DNA of 64,000 nucleotides from Acanthornis magna (lineage: Eukaryota > Chordata > Aves > Passeriformes > Acanthizidae). Positions 46,701 through 58,700 of the stretch are shown piece by piece. The stretch lies in contig JAWUZG010000051.1 of the NCBI GenBank assembly GCA_036785705.1, forward strand, positions 18,070,501 to 18,134,500, in the 5' to 3' direction. Within the stretch, counting starts at the first letter, position 1, and every line of letters begins with the position of its first letter. The notes beneath the pieces were generated by a model. The model was not told the DNA's origin, did no database searches, and saw only the letters and a program-made list of their open reading frames with translations. The translations under genes and the position numbers were made by a program.

Positions 46701-49700
46701 AGACAATTTCACTGTTCACCCCAGCTTTGTAATCTTTCCAGGTAAAGGCAGTGGGTTTTTACAGCCCACAGCTGTGTATAAGCCTCCCAGACAAAGCCCT
46801 CAGGGGTGGGAGATGCTAGGGAGGGCTGTTTGGGAAAACACCTGGATACCTCTGAGGTAAACAGAGAGACGTGAATACTGCAGCACAGAAAAGGAGAAGC
46901 AGGTTTGTGCAAGGACATGTTGCAGCCAGAATGCTTTACTATGTTTTTCTTTATATCTACAGTGAAATTTCGAATTGTGAACCTTGATGAGAATCTTAAG
47001 GTCATTAAAAATGAGGTGAGTATCACCTTGTGTGTTTCCAGAAGTAGGAGCTTCAGCATGAGATACATTAAAAGGCTCATGAAAGAAACATCTCCCTTCG
47101 TGCCTGTTAAACTGTAAGAACAAATTACCTTTGGAGGAAACCATCCGCTGGTCCCCTGGAGAAAGACCAGTGTAAGCTGGCACAGAGGGAAGAGGAGACA
47201 TACTGTGGGGTCTGGATGGGGCAGAACTTTCTGGTCAGGGGCCCATGACAGGCAGAGTTCTTTATTCTGGTTCGTATGGATGCTGTTTCACTCTGTACAA
47301 AACTGAGATTGTGTTTCTCTTGTTTTTACAGTATTCCCAGATATGGCTGCAGGTAAGTGACAAAGAAGTGACCAAAGGGATATGTCTGTCTCTGCTACTG
47401 TGATCTTTCACTCCCAGAGCTGTGCCACAGATTCACAAGGTTATGGTTATAGTTCAGGTTCAGCTGAAGGTTTTTCTACATGGTCAGCCTGGGTTCTTCA
47501 TTCAAACCAATACCTCTGTGGTGCACATAGTTCAGCTAGAGGCAGAGCAGTACTGAACCTTTGCCCAACATCCTGTCTGCACAGAGCACAGGACACAGGG
47601 ACAAGGACCTAGCAGGTGCAGCACAGCTGCTTCTCCTGCCCATGGTGTTATGATCTCACCGTTTCCCAGTAGCTATACTGTATTTGGCAGCCTTTGTAAT
47701 TCCAAAGTTTACTAAAATAATATTGGAGGAAAGAGAAAGAATCTCTCCTGGTGATCTGGAATCCTCTCTACTGGGCCAAGGGTAAGCCCTTGTAGTGCCT
47801 TCTTGTGCCTGAGTATGGTTGCACCTGCCAGGTCCATGTGCTCCCGACATGGAGCTCATTGGAGGCTCTGCACGTCCTTTCCCAAACAGGATCCTGAATA
47901 CAACCGTATTGCTGAGTGGCTGAATGTAAAATCAAATCATGGCATTGTGGATCTATCCTTCCCCCTGGCATCTGAAGCATCCCTTGGGAAGTACACCATC
48001 TCTGTGCAGCAGGACATGGCTCAAAAAACCTTCAATGTTGAGGAATATGGTGAGACTTGAATATCAGAGGGGAGGGAAAAGCAGTGTGAGTAGCTGGAGG
48101 AGAGAGCAGGGGGATGCAGCGCGTTCATCACACCTTGTGCCTTGGGAGAAGAACAGAGTAGGGACAAGGATGGATGGGTCTGTGTGCACATCTCACAAGG
48201 GGATGGAGGTTCTGCAGCAGCGTGGGGTGCAAAAGAGAGGTTCTGGGCTGACATCTCATTCTACCTGCTTGTGGGCCCTGTGATGAGCACTTTTTGCTGC
48301 TCATTGTCACCCTTTTCTAGGCCTGGTTTGCCATCCACTCCAGTCAGCTGCTCTAATAGAAAGTGGGATCATGTCTTGGTCCCATTCATTTGCACTGAAA
48401 GACAAAGCCCTGTGCCATTTAAGTGTTTAAGCCTGACTGAGCTGGAGCAGAAAGCAGTCCCATGTGCAACTGTAGTAGCAAATACAGGGTGGTGTGGCTG
48501 GAGGGAGTAACCCTATTGCAGCATGGTGATGAAGAACTGGGGACATTACTGTCTTTCCCTCATTTGGACTGCAGCTATAACAGAACTTGCTGTCATACTC
48601 ATCCATATTGTCCATTGGTTTTTTCCTCCGTCCTTATCTTCCTCTCTTCCATACAGTGCTGAAAAAATTTGAGGTAAAGATTCAGCACCCTCCATATATC
48701 AGTACAGCAGATGAGGAATTGCAGCTGGAGGTCTGTGGCAAGTGAGTACATGATACTGTTGTGATCTCTGCCCTTTTATTCCACCGCCACCTCCAGATTG
48801 CTCATAAACAAGAAGTGGTCTTCCACTTGTCAGTATGATCTTCTTGCATTTCCCTGTGTTTTGGGGAGAGAGATCATCCTCTGCAATGGGCTCCTTCTCA
48901 CACACCTGGTCACTTACTGTGAGGCTGAAGGACACTAAGGATGCTGGGTATAGTGAGTGGAGAGGCATGCAAAATGATTTTAAAGGATAAGTTAAAGTTC
49001 CTGAGCAAACAAGGTACAAAGAAAGCTCTCCAGGCTCCACTTCCCCTGATGAGGATGGGAAGTGTCCTAGATCAGTATTTCTGCTGACAGTCAGCAGACA
49101 ATCTTTTGGTGAATGTTTCTCTCCTTTGACATAGGTATACCTATGGGAAGCCTGTTCAAGGGAAAATAGAAATTACTGTTATGACAGTCTCCAAGGCCAC
49201 GGAAGGCAATTTTACAAGTTCTGCAATAAAGAAGCAAAACAGCTGGGTAGGTGAACAAATAGGAGAGTGAAAAGTATCATGTGCTGGAAATGTGTTTCTG
49301 CCCCCTTAACCTCCCTCAGTGCACCTCAGATGGGCACCAACCTGTTCAGTCTGGTGTCTTCCCAGTTGCTGGCCATGATCAGACCATTGATTCCTCTTCC
49401 TGTAACCCTGCTGCTTGAATTACTGCTCCAGCTGCCCTATCTGACTCCATGCTCCACGAGAAGGTGTAAGCTATGGGAAACTGTGGTGCCTGGTGCCTTT
49501 CCAAGGGTCTGTGTCATATTGTGTGCAATCAGATCACCCCATCAGGTGGGCCTGTTCAGATCACTGGCCTATTCAGCCCTGTGACCACTCCCACCAATAA
49601 GCAGGCTATCAGAACATCAGATGGGCTGTGGATCCATGCCCTCTTTCTTGCTGTATCCCTGCACAATGGGTCATTTTAAGCTTGCTAGTGTCTGACCTGA

Positions 49701-52700
49701 AATTATGTCCATTGCTGGTTACATTTTCTTCTCATCTCTGTCCATTATATTTTTGTGGTTAAGCTTTGCTTTTGTTTCTTCCCACGGTTTTCAGATGCAG
49801 CTCTTCTGGCCTGAGAGCCACAGGAAAATATTTCTAAATGTCAGACCAGCCAGCAACGAGCCAGAATATAAAAATCTATCTGGATCTCTGCATCTTTTAA
49901 AATGCACTCCAGCTGGAATGCTGTACAGTCTTAGCTGTGCAAAACACCAGCTGAATGCCAGCTCCACATGGCACGTAAGAGGCCCTGAAAGGTTCTGAGG
50001 AGCACTTCACAGGCATGGCTAGAAACACTGGCTGTACCCGGGCTCTGCCTCAATGCTTGGCAAAGCTCTTGCCATCTGTACCTGGCAGGATGCCCGTGTC
50101 TAATATGGCCATGTCACAGGAATGGTCATGTCTGGAATGCCACACTGTCAGGCTTTATTCATCGGGGCCATACCATTTCAGGGAGACCTTTAGCTCACAT
50201 AATGAAACTCATGCTCTCTCAGCTACTGGATTTGGGCTGAATCCAGTCTCCTGAGTTTGTCTGTGACATAATTAACCCTATGTGGTTTTCCTTGAGTGCT
50301 TTTCTTTTTTGCCACTTTTTTGATGACTGTTTAATCTGAGCATATTGATTTTATTTGCTGCATAAGGTATTCATGATGAGTTTCTGCAGTTAAGATTTGT
50401 GAGCTTTCCTCTCTTCCAAAAATATTTGGAAATACTTCTTTAGGATTGCCTGACATCTATGGACCAGTTTGTCTTCCTCCACATCATGCTCCTTCTCTCT
50501 GTTCTCCTCTCTCTCTGCAGACAAATAAGGATGGCTGTGCTATTTCCACACTGAAGACAGAAACTCTGGAAATAAATGAAGCTGACACCCATGTAATTGT
50601 AGTAGGAAAAATGGTAGAAAATGGAACAGGTACTGGATAATATGTGGAGCATCCTCTTTTTTGGGTTTGGTCTTTCTGTGGCAGTGGAATTCCTTTTGAA
50701 AAAGTGACTTGAGGGCTCCCAAATCTTTTGTTGTGGTACTGGTCTCTATTCTCGTGCCTCTTCCACCTGTTTTCACCAGATTCCCTAATCCTCTCCACCA
50801 TTCACCTCCTTTAGCACGTGTACAATTTTTAGTGATTGTCTGGACACTAGGGTGTTCCTCGGCCAGTTGCAAAGTGCTGGATTGTTTGTAACTAAATCGT
50901 AATCTAGTTTCCCTTTATTTTCAATAAACATAAACAAATAAACATATAAATAAATACCTATAGGGTGTGAGGCATCCTGTCATGAAGCAGGAAACCCAGA
51001 AAGCTTGAGGGAATCATATCCTAGAAGAATGTATTTTGTCTCCTGAATTTAGAGCTTGTAGATGTTGTATGTAGTGTTGAAGTGCCTTTTTATCTTCTGC
51101 TTCCCTAAGAGCACTGCTTAGGATTCAACAAATTTTTCATCTCCCTACCTAGGAGCACATTCTGTGGAAACAGCTCTAATTCCTGTTGCAACGGTAACGA
51201 AAGTGATAGAGTTTATCAACCTCCATCCATTCTACAAACGTGGCATACCATACACAGGGAAGGTAACATGCATAGATCCCTTCTCTGCTGGGAATGGATC
51301 ATAGATACAACCTTTCGTAGGTAAAAAGCAACAGTCTTCAGGAAAGTAAATGCTGCTCTGCTGGCACCCAGCAACTAGGAGTGTAGTCTCCTGTAGAAGG
51401 AATTTTTTCTCCTCATCCCAACATAGCATATTTCCTGGACTGGAATTCTGGGGCCAGCTGCAGTTCTGGAGGCTTCTCCAGCAGCAGTTCCTGAAACTAG
51501 TCGGTGCATATGGGATGGGGGTGGTGTAAGCTGGCACATAACATTCCCTTTGGACAAAAGCTCATGGTAATTTGGCAGAAATCTCTAAAGCCTTGCATAT
51601 CAGTTCACTGGCAATCATTTCTGACTCAGGTCTGGGTGATGCTAGGACTGCTGTCCTGGGGCTAGAAACATTTTCACTAACCCCAGCAGTGAGGGCAAGG
51701 AACAGCAAGTGTTAAGTTGTTGGAGAAAAATCTCTTTCTGATCATCAAAGATGCTGCAGCGTTGTCCAAGAAGCAGCTCAGGATACAAGGAATTCACCTT
51801 TTCCCCCAACAGAGTTGTCTCATTTGCCTGTATTACCATTTTTTTCCAGTCCTGAACAGTTTCAAATTGTTGGGCCTGTGTATTTATTGGACTTTTATTT
51901 GGATCCTTCCAACTGGTCTGAAAGCTAGAAGGGCTGAGGGAACCCAGTGATAGAAGCAATTAAGCACTGGCAGTGCCTTAGGGTCTGCCACAACAGGGTA
52001 TTAACTTCCTCCCCTTCCCTACAGATGTTCTGCCACAGTGCAAAGTCCCCCCTGAGAAATGAAACAGTCCGTCTAATAGTTGATGTCAATGATGAGGAGA
52101 CAAAGCTGTCACTCCTCACAGATGAGAAGGGGGAAGCTCACTTCACACTGGATACCACCAGCTGGAACAGCACATTGGTTTCTCTGAGAGTGAGTATCAG
52201 CCACTGAAAATCTTTTGTCTGGGGTGGGGTGTGTTCCATGAGAAGATAAAAGAGGAAAAATGAGATTGTGGGCAAATCTATTAGGCTTAGATTTTTGCTA
52301 AAACTTTGTGAACGAAAGCCTTGTAAGAGATTTTAAAATATTTCAACAAATTATTAAGCATACAGATGTTCAGTATGCCATCAGCCCAGGTAATAACAGT
52401 GTTTCAGCAGGTGCACAAATTCCCTTGCATCACTTGATGCTAACTGCATTGTCACCTTGTGTTTATGTGCTCGGAAGGGTACCTACAGCCCTCCAGCTGA
52501 CGACAGTCCATCTTCTGCTGAAAGCGAAACAGAGGACAGCTTCCACTGGCTGAAACCTTTCTACTCTGAGAGCAACAGCTTCCTTGAGATCAAGGCCAAG
52601 AATGATGTGATGTCCTGTGATCAAGAGCAGGAAGTGCAGGTGGATTATATCCTTTCCCAGAATAAACTCAGCCCTGAAGAAGACCACATTGATTTCTACT

Positions 52701-55700
52701 ACTTGGTGAGCACAGAAGACAGCTGATTCTCAGGGCAAGGTTATGCTTACTGGCATTTTACCCTTTTCTCAGGGCCCAGAGATACTCAAAGGGAAGGTTA
52801 AGCTACTCCTAGACAGCCAGTTTGTGAGTTCTGTTCTGCCCAAACCTTCACCTGCTTTCCAGTTCCTGGACCTGCTCCCAGCCCCCAGCTGCATTGCTTT
52901 GTTATTCATTTCTTGACCTAAGCTTGGGCAATAAATGCCTGACATTTGCCCTACTTATTTCTATATTCACGTGGATGGCAGCGGAGGGCTAGCCTGAAGT
53001 CTGCCCAGAAGGTGTGCCCCAGCTATGTCTGGGGCAATCTGTCTGAGAGCTATGAGACAATCTCTGGGGCAGCTGACATCCCCCCCACCTGTATCTTTGC
53101 AGGGAAAACTTGAAAGGCCCTTGCACAGGGCCTTGATGCACACCAGAGGTATGTAATAGTGTTTTGATGAAGTCCACTTTCAAGAAAGTGAGTCAAAGCA
53201 AGGGTGTGACTACAGCCTAGCAGAGAGGTTATGAATATCTTGATTACTGAACTGGACTCATTCATACAATCAAAAAGCACTGTGTCCTAGTAATGCAAAG
53301 ATCTGAGTTCTCTGGGTCTTAAGAGCAGCTGCCTGCAGCTCCGGAAGTGCCTCTGGCTTTGCAAGCAGCCACACTTCATGGCCTAACCAACACCTCTCAA
53401 GTCCTGCCTGGCTATACTATAACCATCCCTTCTGCAGAGCTCTGGAAATCATGTCCTGCCAGAGGAACTTCTGAGAAAACATCTGTCAGACATCACTGTC
53501 TCTTCTCGTGTTCTTTTCACACTCTCCTCATGCTCTCAGAATCCAGACTCTTGAACGGTGCTTCTCTTTGCTCTTCAGGTGATAGCAAAAGGCAAGATCC
53601 TTTCCAGCAGAGAGAAGAAGGTGCCAATTACCCAGCATGAAAGTGAGTGAAAACATGAGAATTGTCTTATAACACACCCCAGAAAACTGACCACTCTCCA
53701 GTGACTCTGTCTGCAGGTGTTATTCTTACCCACAGGTGGGAAATATTAAACTGAGTTCTTAGTGGTGCTCCATGTCCTAAGACCAACACAATCTCCTCTC
53801 GATTCAGTGCCCTTCTAGGCAATTGTCCTCTTTCTGTCTTGTCTAATTGAGCTAATATCCAATCTTATAACTTTGCTGCTAACTTGTACCTTTTGAGAAG
53901 ACATGAGTCAAAGAAATGGCTGGTATGCTTGGTTTATTGTTTATTTGTGACGCTGTCTGTGTGGGGTGTTCTTATCTGCAGGTAGAAATTATTAAGTCTC
54001 CTCTTCTGATTGTTAATGTGTGTCCCATCACTCCAATGAGCTGGTTTGTCCCTCTCTTCATTGATGCTATCTTGTGCAGATCTGCAGGGCTCCTTCTCAT
54101 TGACTCTGCCTGTCGGCAATGACTTCCTGCCTGACATCAAGCTTCTGGTGTATGCCGTCTTCTCGGATGGAGAGGTGGTCGCTGATGCGGAGCAGTTTGA
54201 AGTAGAAAAGTGCTTTAGACACAAGGTGAGCAGAAATCACACCAGGAGTGTCACAGCATCGTTGATGTGCTCTGGTCTGCTGGGGTTCCTGGTCCTGTTT
54301 TATCCTTATCCAAATGGTGTAAGGTGGATATATGCAAAACTGGATGTCCAGTATTTTTGGCTGGGAAACAAGACAGGTAACCTCCTTCTCCCTGAATTCC
54401 TAGTCCGGCACTCCACAACACCAATGGGCAAGCTGTGCTCAAGGAGTAAAAATCAGGTTCCCTGGAACTCTGTTCTCTCCCCCTGTACCCCATTACTGAC
54501 TTGGGAACACACTGTCCCTCACACACTCCCTAACGCGGAAGAGAAGCCTCTCTGCTTAGCTCCCTGGATCAGAGCATGGTAGATGTGTGGTGGTAGAGGA
54601 ATTCTGGCTAGGGCTGTGTGCACTGCAGCCTCTTTAACCTTGGATTTCCAAGGATTTCTTTAACCATTGGATTTCCAGCATGACCTGATTCAGCACCTCA
54701 TCCCTCTTCCCTACCTTATTTGAAGTCTTTCCCTCTGCTACTCAGACATATAAGAGTCACAGTGTCCCACTCTCCAACACTAAGCCCCCAGACCCTGTCT
54801 TCTTTTGCAGGTGGCACTGGAATTCTCACATAAGGAAGAAGTCCCGGGATCAAAAGTCAGACTGAACCTCAAGGCTGCCCCAGGGTCCTTGTGCTCTGTG
54901 CGAGCTGTTGACAAGAGTGTCCTCCTGAAGAAGAACCACACCCTAACAGCAGACAGGGTGAGTGCAGCCTGCCGTGTCCCACCCCCTAATGTCTGCCTTG
55001 CTTCTGTCACCATGCATGGGTGGGAGGAAGCTCACAGTACATCCCATCCCAGTGTGAGGTGGCTGCCCTGCCGTTCCCCTTCCACAGCCCCTTCCAAGAA
55101 GTTATGGGGTGAACACATTCCTCATCATCAGCTCTGTGCTGTGAGCCTCTGCCTGAAGGGTGGTGGATGCTACGTGGTACTGCAGGAGTAGGCAGGGAGA
55201 GCTGCTTCAAGAAGATGCTGGTGCTTTCTGCATGGAGGGAGAGTGTAGCAGCTTTCCTCACATCCACCTGTCTCTCTGCTCTTCCATCTTCCACCAGTCA
55301 GTGAGGTTAAGCCTTTGAAATGGAATTTTGCCCTCGTAGGGTCCTCCTATCCCTCTGCCCCAAGCACTGCTGAATTATAACCATGTGAGGGATCAGTGGT
55401 TCTGAGCAGTTCTTTAGGAAACAGTAGCTAGAGGAAAGCACCCAGAGCACACAGAGGCTGGTGAAAAGTGGTCAGTATTTTGTCAGTAGCCAGGTGGATT
55501 CTGAGAATCAGAAGGTTCGAGGCACTTACTTTAAAGCAGCTGTGTGTTTCAGAGGGATGAATGAAAAACTTGGAAAAAAAATACCGCAAAAATTGAAAAT
55601 CCTAACATAAACCCACAATGTGTACTAGAGATAATAAAACAGGTATAAGCCTTGTGCGAAGTTGTAAGTGAAATTATAACAGTCCAGAGTGTTACAAAGA

Positions 55701-58700
55701 ATCCTCACCAAATCCAGGGGGACACACTACACCTGTTGATAGGGTTCACAGTATGATCTGTTGTTCCATTTCATGGGGATGCTGTCCTGGTGCAGAGCAC
55801 TTGCATTATCTAACAGGTATTTAAAGTAGTAATTTTTAAATACGTAGGTCAGATGTGCCAATGCCTTGCATTTAAACCGAATAATGCGTTTTTATCCTAA
55901 TTTTGCACCCTAGTGTTGAAAGTCTTGAACTGTCTTGAAGATTAAAAGCTGCTTGTCTACATCCACTCCTTGGATTTATGTCCTTTTGTATATATTATCC
56001 TATATATGTCCTTTGGCATAAGCTGGGCCAGTGCCAGCTTCCTCAGCTGCAAAGCTCTACAATATGTAATAGAGGGCTGCAACCCAAAAGTCTGACCCAT
56101 ACACATGTTTGTTGGCCAGCTCCTTTTGAAGACCTCTTTTTCTCCATTGCAGTTGTATAGGGAATTCTTTGATGACAGCTTCACGGTTGGAGGACGAGGC
56201 TTGCCTTACCGCTTGGAGGACTTTGAGGCATACCCTTGTCTGCCCCAGCAGCCCAGCCTCCACAAAAAGGCTCATATGGGTGCACCATGGTACCAAAGTG
56301 AAGCTGATGTCTATAATCTGCTTAAGGTGAGTGCCTACACCTCCTCCAAACTTTTCCAGAGCTAGTGAGTTCCAGTATGCCATCCTGAAGGCCTACAAGA
56401 ATTTACTCTTAGGAAACTCCATTGCTACAAGTCATCTGTTCCTTGTTGTTCAGCATAGCTACACTCATTTGGGGACTGTGGGGAAAGCTGAGTAAGCATC
56501 ATACAAACCACCTGATTAGAGAAAGATAGTGTAAATATGAACAAATTTACTTTAGGCTACCATAACTACAAAGAGGGAGTGGCAAGATTACAGCAATAAT
56601 ATCTGAGCACCTCACCATATTCTGACCAATCACCACTTGGCTTTTATTTAATTTACAAACTACTTCACTCTGTGTTTCATTGAGTGTCTACTTACTTATC
56701 CTCAAAGCATTTTTAATAAAAGGAAGCCTTTCACAGTTTGGCTTTATAGCTAACTGTCAAGACAAACAACGGAATAAACTAATGTGCTAAGAAGCACGAT
56801 AGCCAGAAAAGTGTTAACATGTCTGTTAACTGAAATACAAGAAGTGCTGCTTCTGGCAGAATGCTCTTAAAAAAAATATATGCAGAAGAAGCACCTCAAA
56901 ATAGGAGAAGAGGGTAACAACACACTGAAAATAACCCAACATGTAGTCTAAATTGCATGTTCTTCTTAAGTTGACAGAACTCTACCATACAAATACAGAC
57001 CCTGATTCCCTGCAAAAGCCATGTTACTGTGCTGTCTCCTAGATGCTTATTCCTCAGACTATGTCTCATTGCTAGGGTTGGACATATGAAATCTATTTGT
57101 ATGAGAAGTAATAGTTGGTCCCAGTATTCCTCAGATGCTGGTTTCCATTCCTCATGCACTGGTCAGAGTCTGAGCCTGTAAGTTTATGCATACAGCTATA
57201 AATAAAGCAGCATTTAAAAGTGTTTTGCCACTGGCCACCAGCCCCATTTGATGCCCATGATCATGAGATAGTCATGATCAACATTCCTTGTTCTCTCTTA
57301 TTTATCATTGATTTGTTGTCTTTACTACCTTCCCAGAAATTGCGCATGAAAATATTTACCAACACTAGAATCAAGAAGCCTGTTTCCTGTGTGCGTCCAG
57401 ACTTTCAGAGAAAGATGTATCTAAGGAAAGACAATATTGTTGGTAAGGAACAGACATGTCCATCTCCATGAGTGAAGGGGCTCCCCTCTCCCAGTTCTGG
57501 CCAGCCTGCAGCTGAGACAGCTGACCCCCATCCTGCTGTGTTTCTTGGTTGTGTATGAGAGCAACAAAGCTTGTGTCCATTTCAATGGACCTGATTTATA
57601 AACCGCAGATAGAAGCTCAAATCCCCATGCTTTCTTGGTGTCCCTGTGTTCAGTGTTTTTCATATGAAATGCAGCGTGCTCTTTGCCGGCACTTTCACAG
57701 ATTATTTAAAGGAACGTGACTCCATTTTAGCATGCTGTCTCCCACCAGATCCAGACCAAATTTGGATCCATCAAACTGAGCCTTGGGCTATACTCTATCC
57801 TACTCTGTCTCCCTAAGGCTGTGTTCCCCAAAGATACCCACGCTGTGTCAGACTCTCATTGAAACACTAGCCCTGTCCACTCGTGTTCTGTGTCACAGAA
57901 CATTTGTGGTTTGTGTTTGATTGCCTGTGAATGAAGAACTAGTTTCACCTGTGGCTATATATGCTGTTTTCTGAGGTATCACTTGCTTTCTGCCAGACAA
58001 CCATGCTGTCCATGCTGATTCTGAACCTCGCTCTGATGACAAGGAGAAGCCAAAACCACGGACGCTTTTCCCAGAGACCTGGATTTGGGATTTGGTCTCT
58101 GTTGGGTTGGTAACAGCCTCTGCCTGCCTTCTTTTCCCAGGGACACCCCTGGAGTATTCTGACTGCTTTTAAGCAAGTCCTCCTCTTCTGCTTCCTGCTG
58201 TAGGGGCAATGGACAAGCATCTCTCCAAGTTGCTGTACCTGACACCATCACGGAATGGAATGCTAACACCTTCTGTGTTGCCGATACTGGCTTTGGTTTC
58301 TCGCCTCTGACCTCTCTTAGGGTCTTCCAGCCTTTCTTTGTGGATGTATCACTGCCATACTCTGTGATCCAAGGAGAGATTTTCACCCTAAAAGCTACTG
58401 TCTTCAACTACCTCGAGGACTGTATGCAGGTGAGTTCCCCCAGGCAAGTTCCCCCAATTACACAGCCTCTGTCAGAACAAAAACTTCAGCCCAAAGGCAA
58501 GCTCTGAGCTCCTCTGGAGCCCAAGATACTGGCATCTGGGCCATAAAGCACAGCCTCACACTTCATGACCTAAGGTATTTGCTGCTTGGTGCAGTGCCTG
58601 CTGCTAACACTATCCCAATGTGTGCTTGTCCACCCAACCCCACTCAGATCCACACCACTCTCATGGAGACCCCAGAGCTAAAGGTAGATGCCTGTCCAAG

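Larger units (their letters stand above)
54958..57336 (+). other. Gene C introns 15 and 16 flanking exon 16
   Basis: Introns of 1195 and 1010 bp on either side of exon 16 (56153-56326). AT-rich, with a short inverted repeat at 57258-57280; no gene recognised. Confidence 0.55.
57337..58105 (+). other. Bait region of gene C (E17-E18), basic
   Basis: Between IKKP and FPETWIW lie about 10 Lys/Arg and 8 Asp/Glu, with RKMYLRK and KEKPKPR clusters. Rich in trypsin- and furin-like dibasic sites. Confidence 0.83.

Noticed and set aside
49705..49998. Open frame in gene C intron 8 as an extra exon
   Set aside because: No similarity to MG3, and exon 8 joins exon 9 directly in phase 0 exactly as in genes A and B.
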